From: Adineta steineri
Lineage: Eukaryota; Rotifera; Eurotatoria; Adinetida; Adinetidae
DNA: 64,000 bases
Reading direction: 5' to 3'
Assembly (NCBI GenBank): GCA_905250115.1
Contig: CAJNOI010000010.1
Location: forward strand, 1,191,392-1,255,391
Positions within the stretch are counted from its first letter, which is position 1, and each line of letters begins with the position of its first letter. Under the pieces are notes generated by a model that worked only from the letters and a program-made list of their open reading frames with translations, had not been told where the DNA came from and did not search any database. Positions 12,586 to 23,529 of this stretch are shown in pieces. A program made the translations under genes and the position numbers.

Positions 12586-12593
12586 TATATAAA
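12586..12593 (+). promoter_or_regulatory. Possible TATA box of the astacin gene
   Basis: TATATAAA lies about 85 bases upstream of the astacin ATG, at the end of a TA run. The position is plausible, but TA-rich DNA is common here, so this is weak. Confidence 0.3.
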
Positions 12594-12675
12594 GATGTAA
12601 AACTAGTATATTTGATTCATTTACTCATTATTAATAAAGAAAAATCAAACTTGAGACATTGATCAAAGTTATACA

Positions 12676-15337
12676 ATGATTGTTATTATTTTATTTATCT
12701 TTATCATAATAAATTTCTCAGGAAATTTATATGGAATACCACTAGTATCGGTAAGTTATTATACAAAGATGTGTATATATATTTGAAATAATGTAAAATT
12801 TTTGATTATTTTATTTAAGGACTCATCAGGAAAGCTTAGACATCCTGAGGAAATTGGTAAGTTATATATTATGAAATAAATAGTGATGCTTCTGTAGGGA
12901 AAAGTTTTAAGACTTTTTCAATTAGTTTGCATAAAACTCATAAACATGTCTATCTGTATGTACTTTTCTTTAGGTGGATATTATCAAGGTGATATAAAAC
13001 TTCCTGTATTGTCAGTAAGTGAATTGTTTTCTTATACTGTTGAGAATAATAAATGCGTTTTTGAAAAATAATTTAGCATGGTGTAGCTAAGCGTGGTGTA
13101 GCTATGCGTGGTAGTTATGTTCGTTGGCCAAATGGAATTGTACCATATGTCATTTCATCAGATTATGGTAAAAATCAATTTTATTTTTAACCATTAATTT
13201 CACTTTTAAATATTTGAAAGATTAGAAATATGTTGTTCATAAAACTTTTGAAAAATTTTTATCCTTTTTTATAGCAAGTACAGAACAAAATGCAATCGTT
13301 TATGCAATGCGGTTGTTGGAAAATCTAACAGCAGTTAATAATGTACCTTGTGTACAATTTCGTGACAAAGTGGCAGCAGATGGTGATTATTATATAACAA
13401 TTTATAATGGTTCAGGCTGTAGTTCTTATGTAAGTTTGTTGTTAGATCATAATTCTTCCTAATTTGATACGCTTTCTACTATTCAAAGGTTGGACGATAC
13501 ACAGGATATACTTTAAATCGTACAGTTACTTTACAACATCCTGGTTGTATATACAATGGAACAATTATGCATGAACTTATACATACATTAGGTAAATACG
13601 AAATAAATATTTTTATTTATTGCTTTATACAATATGAACGCTTAACTACTAAAAAGAAACTATGAATTTGTTTTCCTATATACTCTAAACACTAGTAACT
13701 TTCATGTGATTATAGGATTCTTCCATGAACAATCACGTCCAGATCGTGATAATTATGTAAAAGTAATTTATGATACAATAATACCAGGTGATATATCCTT
13801 GTTTTCATTAGGAAAAGAATAAAATACTAATCAGATTTTTGTTTTGCTTGTTTTAACTGAATAGGTCTGGAACATAATTTTGACAAGTATAATGATAGCG
13901 AAGTGGACACTTTGAATACTCCATATGATTATGGATCTGTTATGCACTATGGCAGAGATTATTTTAGTATAAATGGTTCGGATACGCTAGTACCTCTAGA
14001 CCCGACTGCGATTATTGGACAACGTGATACTTTAAGTCCAATTGACATCGAAGAGATTCAAATTTTTTATGGCTGTATTCCACCTATAACCACAACAACA
14101 AGCACTACAACTACAACGAGCATCTCTACTACAACAAGCACTACTACTACAGCAAGCACCACAACTACAGAGAGCACTACTACTACAACGATCCCTATTA
14201 CTACAACGATCACTACTGATACAATGAGTACCACTGTCACAACAAGCATCACCATTACAACAAGTACTACTACTAAAATTGGGGCTACCAATATAACAAA
14301 TGCTGGCAATTCAACAGCAGTCAATAAAATCACAATAACAGTAGCCACTACTGTTGCTACTACCCGAGCAGCAGTCACTAGTAAGTTCAATAAATTAGCC
14401 CTTCATATTATTCTTGATACTATTTGACATGTTTTTACGATTTGAACATTTTCTAATATATAAATTTAGTAGTATTCTTAACTTCCTGAAACAACACTAC
14501 TCTGTTTACCTTTATGTCAAAATCTAAGCTAGGATGATTTAACTTCTTTCGTATATAAGGATCAACTGTCTATTTACATTTATCCAACAGATATTCATAT
14601 TTAAGATATGACATCCTTTGTTTGTCGTTTAAGTTTGACATCATAATGAATGTCTATAAACGAAATCATTTTCATTATTATAAGTTCCTTTCTTTGTAGT
14701 CTACTTTATTATTTTATTTCACAAATTGTTATTATAAAAAATAATATATAAATATTTGTTTTTTAATTGTTTAGATAATGATGATCATAATGACAGTGGA
14801 AACATTGGTATTATAGTTGGTAGCGTTGTTGGTGGCGTAGTTTTTGTCGTTTTTCTAGTTGGTGTGATAGGTATTTGTTGTTGTTTATATTTTTGTAAGG
14901 GCTCACCTCTTCGCTCAAATAAAGCATATGTTCGCGATGGATTACGTGCACAAAAGGATTTGGGCAATGCTATTTTTCAGCCTAGTGCATTGGCTGGCTA
15001 TTTTTACAAAGATGGTGTATGGCAAGGTCCTCATGACTTAACCCTCGCATTTTATCCTAAAGCTAATCATACTGTATATGGCAAAGGAATCGATAATCTT
15101 GGTACATTTGTTGCAACTGGGTCATATTCGCCAAGAACGCTTCGAATGGCGTTTGAAAAACGTTACCAAAAAGGACTAGGAGATACAAGTCAAAATCCTG
15201 GTCAAACAATGATAATTCAAGCTGAATGGAATCCTAACACACAAAGCTTCGAAGGAAAATATTATTTGAAAGGAGAAAAACATCGTGAAGAGCAAAGGTA
15301 TATGATAAAGATAGCAAATGGAAGATTTCGTCGATAG
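12676..15337 (+). CDS. Membrane-anchored astacin (M12A) metalloprotease with extra C-terminal domain
   Basis: Astacins are secreted or membrane zinc endopeptidases. Exon 1 encodes a signal peptide (MIVIILFIFIIINFSGNLYG). Several short exons follow and then the catalytic domain: GSYVRWPNGIVPYVI at its start, the zinc site HELIHTLGFFHEQSRPDRD split by an intron, and the Met-turn YGSVMHY. The domain ends YGCIPP. A Thr/Ser/Ile-rich, mucin-like stalk of about 90 residues follows. The exon at about 14774 joins in frame and adds a transmembrane helix (GIIVGSVVGGVVFVVFLVGVI), a Cys-rich juxtamembrane segment, and about 140 residues of a separate domain (GYFYKDGVWQGPHDLTLAFY ... MIKIANGRFRR). With a type I topology that domain would be cytoplasmic. 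I do not recognise its family. Zinc ligands and the catalytic Glu are all present, so the protease should be active. Confidence 0.85.
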
Positions 15338-17377
15338 CGATGTTAACCTTATAATAATCTTGATATATTATTAAATCTGCTTTATTAACGCTATTATATT
15401 TTTATATGAATGACTATTCTTCTATATATGTATTTTTTCTAACAAACTTATGAAAATTTAACATTGTTATAATAAATTTTTTCTACGTTACTCGAGAAAT
15501 TGATCAAAATGTTTTCTGTATCTAATTTACAGTTTTTAGACAGGTTAATATATAAATTTGATAATATCTGAGATGTGTCTTATCATAAATGTACATTTTT
15601 AGAATTGATAACATTCATGATGAATAATTTTATATATTTTTAAATAAGATTGAGTATATATTGAGTGATTGTCTCATTTTATTTTCATTTTAGAAAGATA
15701 AACTTTTCCATACTTTGATTAACTTAATAATCATTTTCGACTGTTGCTTATTAATGACATATTGATCTGTTTTGTCGTTAAAAAATACATAGACACATAT
15801 ATTAAACAATCGTGTTATTCGAATTTATTGATTAACAACTATACATTGTATCATTTATCTTCACTGTTTAGAGACTGTATCGTTGATGCTCTTTATTTCA
15901 GTTCTCTGCGTACAGTTATTTATTGGAGAAAATCTGTGAGTTTTCTATTAATAATGGAAAATAAGATGTCTGTCATAGATCTCGTTGTTCTTGCAAAATC
16001 AAGAGATAACATGAATATATAAAAAGAAGAATATTTATCGTATCTAATATTAATGATTAGGTGCGTCACATAAAACGTTCATGTCTTCGAGTGACTCTTC
16101 ATTAATATCGGATGCTTCAAATGATAAATTATCGATTTACTTAAATGTTTTAATAATAACTCTACTTATGTAACCTAGCATAGCTCAACATCCATCATCT
16201 AACTTGATAACATGTACAATTTGATTTGCTGTAGATTTTCCTATCTTGAAATTAACGATGGATGTCAAACCTAAGTTTTTCACCACTCACATCATTGACT
16301 TCGTTTTATAGTATCTCATACACTGTCAACTGATTAGACATCTGCATTATTTTCTCTTACCATTTTAAGATTGAATTAGTGTAAATGCGGATGTAGGTGG
16401 GCGCGAGAGTTGTATAGAATACCCACACCCACATTCTCAAGATGAGAAGCCGTGTATTAAAGATGTTGAACGATAACAATTTGATAGCATTGAAGAGAAC
16501 TCCGTAGTAGCTATTTATTGCATGTCAATAAATATGTACACCACGTCCGTGTCCTCGAAATCGATAGGTTGTCAGTGGATAGTTCTAGGCAAGCATTAAT
16601 ATTCTTTCACTCAGACTTACGATAATCACACCTGTCCACTCTTATTCTGGCAACACTAGTTGATACATATGATATCGGAAAATATTTGTATTAATTTTTT
16701 GAATTGTTACAACTCGCTGTATATCTTATATCTTCTGTACATAGCATTCAAGTTTTATAAGTAATAATCATTTACTTGTAATATTCACTCTGACCGTTAT
16801 ATATCTTAATTAATATAAATAAATTTTAAGCAGATTCATCTTTTCAAATGTAAAACATTCACGATATAATTAGAATATATTTGTTTTTATTAAATAAATG
16901 AAATATTAATTAAATGGTTTAAATGGGAACATAATTTATGATCAGTAATATAAACAAAATGATCAGTAAAAAATGAACAATCAGTAAATGAAATCAAAAG
17001 ATAAGTATAAAAAAGCAAATATACTATAGCATCACTTTCATCCTTAAACTGAAGTCCTAAAAAACAAACAAAATCTTACTATAGTGCCGTTAGTAGACTA
17101 AACCTCTGATGGTTCTACATCGTTTGATAGAATGCATTATAATTCACTAATTATTTAGAAAACTTTCTTCTTATTTACTTAAATTTATTTTTCTTATGCC
17201 AAATTAATCTTTATATGGATAAAGCTACTTCTTCTTTTGATAAAATCTACATTTTTACCAGTCAAATTTGGTATTTATTACTGATCATTTAAATTATAGG
17301 CGATCTAAATAAGTCATTCTGTTTCACAGTTGTATGGTTTTGAACTGAAAAAGTCATAAAACGAGAAAAAGTTAAAA
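15338..17377. other. Intergenic, 2 kb
   Basis: AT-rich DNA with an inverted-repeat element at 16387-16436. The 93-codon open frame at 15744-16022 has no recognisable sequence, no introns and AT-driven composition, so I do not call it a gene. Confidence 0.55.
16387..16436. repeat. Short inverted-repeat element, TGTGGG-type arms
   Basis: The left arm is GCGGATGTAGGTGGGCG and the right arm CCCACACCCACATTC, with a core GAGAGTTGTATAGAATA. The core resembles those of other copies in the window. Confidence 0.65.
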
Positions 17378-18079
17378 TTATATTTTGTTTCCTTCGATAT
17401 ACTTCACGTCGAAATAATCACTGAAACGATTTTTAATCTTCTCAGCTATTAAATACATCATCGCGTTTTCCAATATTTGCTTGTTTTGAACATGATTCGA
17501 GCCTGTTAGAATTGCTTCCATTTGTTGCTGTTCGCTGTTTGTCATGCCGATAAGAGATTTGATGGGTGTCAATATTCGATACCAAATCGATACGGTCACC
17601 TTTCTTGTTAAAGAAGAGATGAGAATCATATGATGATTATCGAATTTCTTATGAGCAATGAAAGTAAGTGAAAAAGAGTTATTCCATCCTACAGACACCG
17701 ATCGAAAAAAATATTGACCTTGTTCGGTGAAATGAATGCGGGCAATAAACTCCTGCATATACTTATCAGAATTTTTGTGTTGATCGAGTAGTAAATCTAT
17801 ATAAGCACTGCAATTCTCAGCTCTGATAATCTCCAATGATGTAGGGAATTCTTCAATGGTCGAACGAAATCGTGGATTTCTAATTAATTCCACTGTATTA
17901 TTGGCATATTTGTCGTATATAGAAAAATTAAGCTGCATACGATTCATTTTGGGTTCCTGCACTTCTTTTCTGTCGACGGGTTTACCAAGTAATACAGCTA
18001 TTATACCAAATAATATAGTTGTTGCTGGAATGATGAGCATTAAGTACATCGTTATGGTATTTCGCATTACGGTTGGCAT
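17378..18079 (-). CDS. Orphan single-pass membrane protein
   Basis: This is an uninterrupted 233-aa frame on the minus strand. It starts MPTVMRNTITMYLMLIIPAT and has one strong hydrophobic helix at about residues 10-31 (YLMLIIPATTILFGIIAVLL). The remaining ~200 residues are soluble, with a few potential N-glycosylation sites (NFS, NNT, NCS, NNS), consistent with a type II or signal-anchored protein. I do not recognise a family. An AG directly precedes the ATG, and a GTAAGT-type donor lies at about 18398-18402 on the same strand, so the ATG probably begins an exon that follows a 5'UTR intron. Translation of the upstream exon does not extend the frame. Function unknown. Confidence 0.6.
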   Translation of the reverse strand: MPTVMRNTITMYLMLIIPATTILFGIIAVLLGKPVDRKEVQEPKMNRMQLNFSIYDKYANNTVELIRNPRFRSTIEEFPTSLEIIRAENCSAYIDLLLDQHKNSDKYMQEFIARIHFTEQGQYFFRSVSVGWNNSFSLTFIAHKKFDNHHMILISSLTRKVTVSIWYRILTPIKSLIGMTNSEQQQMEAILTGSNHVQNKQILENAMMYLIAEKIKNRFSDYFDVKYIEGNKI

Positions 18080-18740
18080 CTAAAAAAACAAGAAATGTAA
18101 CAAATTTCTTTGCACACAATGATTTGGTTAACCACGCTTAGTTTAAACTTTTCTGGTCATACGAAGTGACTGAAAACTGGTGTCAGCCGAACTGGAGTCC
18201 ATTAGTCCATATTTAACTATCTTTTATATATAAACAATTTCAAAAATAAAGATAGATATCGAGCTTGTCTCAGACCTTGATTGTTTAGGTGTTCTTTATC
18301 TGAGCTAGTTCTTTCGGTTACCACTTAGTTAAAACTAATTAATTAATAAGAAACTAATTACAAATAGTTTTCAACTGAATGACAAAAAAATTAAAAACTT
18401 ACAGGTGGACTTCATTATTCCTGGTAGTAATGAACTAGCATTAATAAACAACTTCTGGATGCTCCTTTTAGTTTTTCGAATATATTTAGAGATGACTTTC
18501 GCAAATTTTTGGAGACTATACGAAGGTTTTTGTTGTATTTCTCACGACATATCTGTAAATAATCCTTATAACTTTTCAGTAGTGTCAAATACGCAAGTTG
18601 AATTCAAATATTCAAATATTATACTTGACTTCAAATATTTCAATGAAATATTCCCCTTAGCAACCTCTGAAGCACCCCCACCGAGGTACTCTTCTCAACG
18701 CGCACACTCAAGATTTTAGCGATTCAAATATAATATTTGA

Positions 18741-18840
18741 AGGTGGGTGTGGGTGACGAAGATGAGAATGACCCCATAACTATAACCACATCCACATCAA
18801 CGCCTACACACATTAACACTCCACACCCGTACCCTCAATA
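18741..18840. repeat. Inverted-repeat element, TGTGGG-type arms
   Basis: The left arm is AGGTGGGTGTGGGTG, preceded by TATTTGA. The right arm is CTCCACACCCGTACCCTCAATA. Both outer edges approach the shared terminus TATTGAGGG. Confidence 0.7.
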
Positions 18841-19009
18841 AGTATTCGAAGTGATCTTCGATTTTTATATTTATCTATCGAAAGACAAAAAAAAGCACTA
18901 CAGTTACTACTTACCACTGATTTATGAAATAGTTTCCTTCTCTTCGTACACAGAGTGACAATAATTTTTTCTGAAAAACAAAATGTAACAATAAGAGCAA
19001 AAACTATTC

Positions 19010-19520
19010 CTTCCAGTGTTGAGTATATAAGAACGATGATAGACAAACTTTTTTTTGCGTAAAAGACTGAAGTAAAAAGAAATAAGTTTTTTTCAGGAAG
19101 GAAAGTATAGGAATGAGAACAAAACAAATACATCTGCTAATGAGAATGCAGCAATGATGATGGACAGGTTTTTTCCAGGAAAGAATCTGAGGATGGGAAT
19201 AAATAAGTTTTTTCTTTAGAAAGAGAATGCAGAAATGAATATAAAAAAATTCTTCTAACAAGGAGAACATAACAGCTGACGGACAAGTTTTTTCTAGAAG
19301 AAATGTGTAACAAGACAAACAAAAACAATTTTTTTCATGCGGTAGTATGCAGGAATGATGATGAATAAGTTTTTCTGTCGGGAAGGAGTCTGATGGTGAG
19401 AGTAAAAAAGTTTTTTTTCTTTGGAAAGAGAATGCAGAAATGAGTATAAAAAAATTCTTTCAACAAGAAGAATATAACTATGCTATTGGAGAACTTTTTC
19501 GGAGAGAAAAAAGTAACAAG
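19010..19520. repeat. Degenerate minisatellite / duplicated ~200-bp block
   Basis: The sequence is built of variants of a unit containing AAGTTTTTTC, GGAAAGAGAATGCAGAAATG and AATATAAAAAAATTCTTC. Two longer copies are clear, at about 19190-19318 and 19389-19520; both end GTAACAAGAC. Shorter variants occur from 19010. It immediately precedes a TGTGGG-type element. Confidence 0.65.
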
Positions 19521-19521
19521 A

Positions 19522-19622
19522 CAGGGTGTGGGTGAGGGTGTAGATGTGCATATCAGAATCACATCCTAGTGACAGTTCCATCAACACCCACAGCTATTCT
19601 CATTCTCACCTACACTTACACC
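19522..19622. repeat. Inverted-repeat element, TGTGGG-type arms
   Basis: The left arm is AGGGTGTGGGTGAGGGTG. The right part carries CAACACCCACAG and CTCATTCTCACCTACAC. It is more diverged than other copies. Confidence 0.6.
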
Positions 19623-20446
19623 GTCATACAGACACTCAGGCTATAGATGTATAGTTATAGATCAATAGAATTCACAACTGTTATTATGTTGGTAGCATAA
19701 ATTTTACTGTTACAAAACATTTTTGCGTATTTTCATACTTTGGTAAACTTATTGATGATGATCGTATTCATAACGATTGTATACTCTGCACATATACATA
19801 CAAATTCATTAAACTACTCTATTTATCTATTATATGTATACTATTTTTAAATTTGTATAAAAGTTGTTATTGTTCTGTTACAATAAGTATCATTCAAGAA
19901 GTTGCTCTGTTTAATTTTGTATCATTTCATGCATCTTTTTCTTTCTATATTCATTTTTTTGATAATGCCCAATGATATCTATCGAAAGCTTGATATAAAA
20001 TAGCTTGGAGTTATTTTAGTAAAATCTAAAAAATGTATATTACGACATCATGGTACTAGTTGGAATATATTTTAAATTCATTTAATTTATATGCATTATA
20101 TTTTGACACAATTGTATAATATTGAAACAGTTGTGAAATCATTTTTGAATTTATTTCTATTTTTAGTAGTTTTGTTTTCAGTTATTCTTTAATAATAAAA
20201 CAAATGCACTGTTATTGTGTAAATTTTATTTTCGTACTGTTCTTATTCTACTTCATAATATAAAGAATATCTAAAAATAATTCTCTTCTTCTATAATATT
20301 CAGTTTATTCCGTTGTAGAATCCATAAATAATGCCAAGAACAGTTAAGCATGTTAGTATTAGCCGTATTGAGAACATTAAGAGTCAACTTTTTTACTATT
20401 GTAATAATAACGACTGATTTGTCTTTCTTTTTATGAGAAATTGAGA

Positions 20447-21407
20447 TACAGTCCTATTCAAAAAAAACTTGCACATCTTGTTATGTAAATATATCCCCAT
20501 ATATAAGTCACTCTCAAGTAGTTTCCATTACTGATTGATTGTCTATGTCGAGTACTATTAAACACTATACTTCAATATTTTATTCGTTCGCCTTTAGATT
20601 CAATAAGACACAAACATCATTTTCTCATCGACATCATACTTTTCATTACAATATTAACATCAACATTTTTAACTTCTTCATATAAAAAAGTCCGAGTTCA
20701 TCAATGTTTTTCGGTTTTCTTCTTTCAACGTTGCGTTTTACGATCGATCATTAGTTCTCGATAGGATTAGCGTTTCGAGTATTAGATGAGCACTTCAATA
20801 ATTCTAATATTTTGCTGTTGATCAATTGTTTGGAATTATTGTGAGTATGATTACGATCATTACCCTGTTGTAAACACCAATTTTGACGAAATTCTTGTCT
20901 AGCAGCAGAAAGAAGATAATATTTTAGTGTATGAACCTAATATGAACCATTAGTTATCGATAATTTTTCTTTGATTTCATTGAGGATTATTTAATTGTCA
21001 CATTGAATATATTGAGCAATATATATTTTTTCTATTTTCATGTGGCACGAGTCGACCATTTCCTCTTCCCTGTATAAGTGAATTTGTTTATTTCAATTTA
21101 TTTATATTGTAATAGATAGTGCTTAGTGATATCTTTATTTCATTACAATTAGCATGAACGCAGCTCGTGCCTCCGCTCCAATAATATAATGTGAATATAT
21201 GATAGTTTTTTAAACCAGTAGATTATGTTATGAATAAATATTTATATATCAAAAAGAAGAGAAATCACACTTTTATATAGCTAACGTGTAGTATAGCTAA
21301 CAAATATATATTCTTGGAAAAGTCAAATTTGTAATTACTTTGTAACGGTAAGAAAATCGTTATACAAAAAATTAAATTTAGTGCAAGTTTTTTTGAATAG
21401 TACTGTA
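20447..21407. mobile_element. Tc1/mariner transposon relic (957 bp) with TA duplication
   Basis: The element spans 20449-21405. The left end is CAGTCCTATTCAAAAAAAAC and the right end reverse-complemented is CAGTACTATTCAAAAAAACT; both then continue TTGCAC. TA dinucleotides flank both ends (20447-20448, 21406-21407). Internal minus-strand sequence retains pieces of a Tc1-type transposase. The length is well below the usual 1.3-1.6 kb, so internal sequence has been lost. Confidence 0.85.
20680..20915 (-). pseudogene. Tc1-type transposase fragment (DDE domain)
   Basis: On the minus strand I can read NWCLQQGNDRNHTHNNSKQ, which aligns with the Tc1 motif WxxQQDNDPKHTSK. A diverged stretch ending NANPIEN aligns with the family DLNPIENLW. 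After a stop, KRNVERRKPKNIDEL matches the region after the catalytic Glu in Tc1 transposases. The motif Asp is replaced by Gly (QQGND) and stops are present, so the copy is inactive. It lies inside the inverted repeats at 20449 and 21405. Confidence 0.8.
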
Positions 21408-21567
21408 ATTATCATTTTCCTAATAAACATTTGAATTTATTGCATCACTTTTTATTCCTATAATTGATTAAATAACAAAAAATACAATAGTTTTTCATTA
21501 AGTATAAAACCTATTAACTTAATTGAAAGGAAAAAAATCATTTTGTCGTGTAAGTGTCTACGAAAAA

Positions 21568-21855
21568 CGATGTACTATTTATCGTAGACATATAAAATAA
21601 CAGAGAAATATATTATTTTACACTCGAATTACATTTACCATCTGGGACATTGACTATAGATATCTAAAATAGCGAAGAGGGATATATTGTTTTTATATTC
21701 CAAGTACATGCACCATTTGTCGCACTGATCATATGTATTTAAAGTAATAAAGAAAAGGACATTCTTTTATATTACAGTTATACGCACCATTTGTCGCATT
21801 GATTAGAAGAATTGAAATAAAAAATATAAATATATATATACAAAAAACACTTGTC
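21568..21855. repeat. Diverged ~75-bp tandem repeat, about four units
   Basis: The motif GCACCATTTGTCGCACTGA and variants recur, with the ACCAT core at 21637, 21712 and 21786 and a weaker ACTAT copy at 21574. Between them is an AT-rich stretch (ATATTNTTTTATATT). Period is about 63-75 bases. Confidence 0.7.
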
Positions 21856-21993
21856 TTATTAATGAGAATACATCCTATTCCGCGATGTTAAACATTACGG
21901 AATCATTTCAATCCAATTCTAGGAACTTCATCGGCATTTAACATAAGAGGTCTAATCACCACTGATCGAGTTTCATCAATACCCCGAGTATAA

Positions 21994-22060
21994 GTGTGAG
22001 TGTGATTGACTGAGCATGTAGTTGAAAAACAGCCGCACCCACACCCACTCACCCTTAATA
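21994..22060. repeat. Inverted-repeat element, TGTGGG-type arms
   Basis: The left arm is GTGTGAGTGTGATTG and the right arm GCACCCACACCCACTCACCC, followed by TTAATA. It lies ~145 bp upstream of the methyltransferase ATG. Confidence 0.65.
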
Positions 22061-22204
22061 ACAAAAGACTTTTCAAATTTGTATAATAACTAAAGTTTCA
22101 TTGTATTTTTAGTGTACAAACTGGCGTATGAGAAACTGATCGTTGACATCACTTAACACAATATAAAATATATTTTGTTGTTTTCGTTCTGAATTACAAC
22201 TAAA

Positions 22205-23087
22205 ATGACATTCACATCGATGTTGAAATTTACAAAGGTAAACTAAGATTACTTTCAAAAGTAACTTTCACTATTATATATTTGCATGCATTCAGATAAG
22301 AATTATCTCTACACTTGCTGCGATTTTTTTCGTCAGTATTATATTGAAAAAAGAACCATATCTAAAAGAAAACATTTGGAATATGTCTGAAAATAATTTT
22401 CTTGATGGCTGCAGATATGTTTATATTGATCTGGGAACCAATATTGGTGTACAAATTCGAAAACTTTATGAACCACATTTATATCCAGGTGCACCTATTC
22501 TTCAACATTTTAAAAATATCTTTGGAAATAATTTTAATGAAGTTTGTTCAGTTGGATTTGAAGCAAATCCTGTACATAATAGTTATTTAACAGAATTTGA
22601 AAACTATTGTTTAGCACGAAAATGGCGTGTGAAGATTTTTAAATCAACTGCTGTTAGTTATGTAGATAAAAATCTTACTTTTTATATTAACCCTGGAGAT
22701 AACCAAAATAATCAATGGGATGCAAGTTTAATAGAGGGTGGTAAGAAACTAAATGTTACTGTACCAGGTATTGATATCACATCTTGGTTTAAAAGAACAG
22801 TTCTAATTCGGAAAATACCATCTGGAATTATGCCACCAAAAGTAATGATGAAAACTGATATTGAAGGACATGATTCAGCAGTTTTAGCAAATCTCATATT
22901 TAGTGGAGCTTATTGTTCTATTGATCTTATTTATGGTGAACATTTCAATAATGAATTTCAACAAGCAATTTCACTATTGAAAAAAGATTCGAATACATGT
23001 AAAACGGAATTAATTTCTTTGGATGACGAATTATACTATTTGCATAGATTTCCGTTTATATTACCGGTTCAGCAGGTCAATTTCTGA
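22205..23087 (+). CDS. FkbM-like SAM-dependent methyltransferase, type II membrane protein
   Basis: FkbM-type enzymes transfer a methyl group from S-adenosylmethionine to an oxygen, often on sugars or small molecules. Exon 1 (22205-22237, MTFTSMLKFTK) joins in phase 0 to 22296. Together they give a short cytoplasmic tail and a hydrophobic anchor (IISTLAAIFFVSIIL), so the enzyme probably faces the Golgi or ER lumen or the cell exterior. The SAM-binding motif I is YIDLGTNIGVQIRK, with an acidic VGFEANP downstream. The FkbM C-terminal hallmark MMKTDIEGHDSAVLANL is present near residue 195. The protein is about 275 aa, usual for the family. A PolyA-type AATAAA lies shortly after the stop. Substrate cannot be predicted. 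Such genes in bdelloids are often of horizontal origin; here that is an inference. Confidence 0.8.
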
Positions 23088-23529
23088 TCGGATTTTTATC
23101 TTTTTATAACTGCATATTCAATAAAAGAAGTTTCAAAGATTTATGCTTGCCAGCTTTTATATTACCGTCATACTTTAATTTAAGAAGTTAAACAAAGAAA
23201 GTTGACGATTGATTTTTTGAAATATTGCTATTATTTTGTTTTTGTTCTTATACTATTGATTCTATAGTTCAACGATTATTTATGCCGATAAAGATTCTTA
23301 CTAGGTACTTTATTTTTTTACTATATTGTCGATGAACTTAAATAAGAATTGTAAGACACTGCCAGGCCATCAGTCAAATCGTGGATACACCACTAACTCG
23401 CACCCCACACCCATCCTCGATAAAGACATTTTGACGAATACTTCGAACGAGATTTAATAAGTTTTTATGTATTTTTATGAAGTGTGTTTCTCAATCATAT
23501 TTAAATGTGTAAAGTAAAAATAGGTAATG
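23088..23529. other. Intergenic between convergent methyltransferase and PARG genes
   Basis: AT-rich. It contains the C-rich half of a TGTGGG-type element at 23399-23422 (CGCACCCCACACCCATCCTCGATA) without an obvious left arm. No gene seen. Confidence 0.5.

Larger units (their letters stand above)
10692..12675. other. Intergenic region upstream of PCGF and astacin genes
   Basis: Roughly 2 kb without a gene. The first 450 bases are purine- or pyrimidine-rich low-complexity DNA with several overlapping spurious ORFs on both strands. A hairpin element with G-rich and C-rich arms lies at 11944-11999. I see nothing else. Confidence 0.6.
18080..22204. other. Repeat-rich intergenic region, 4.1 kb
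   Basis: This region holds two hairpin elements (18741-18840, 19522-19622), a degenerate minisatellite (19010-19520), a Tc1/mariner relic (20449-21405), a ~75-bp tandem repeat (21568-21855) and a further hairpin element (21994-22060). Minus-strand ORFs at 18813-19562 are the minisatellite read through and are not genes. The plus-strand ORF at 18405-18719 has no recognisable content. Confidence 0.65.

Noticed and set aside
14067..14390. Minus-strand Val-rich frame of 107 codons
   Set aside because: It is the antisense of the Thr-rich stalk of the astacin gene (ACN repeats give TGT/GTN on the other strand).
15744..16022. 92-codon plus-strand frame
   Set aside because: No recognisable sequence, AT-driven composition, no splice or promoter context.
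16190..16260. Minus-strand GKSTANQIVHVIKL string resembling a P-loop
   Set aside because: Bounded by stops on both sides, no Walker B or supporting exons; chance match.
18405..18719. Plus-strand 104-codon frame
   Set aside because: The region looks like the 5' UTR exon and upstream region of the minus-strand orphan gene; the frame has no domain.
18813..19562. Several overlapping minus-strand open frames rich in Phe, Leu and Cys
   Set aside because: They are the degenerate minisatellite read in different frames; repeated FLEKT and LLEEFF strings follow the DNA repeat and no frame has introns or a domain.
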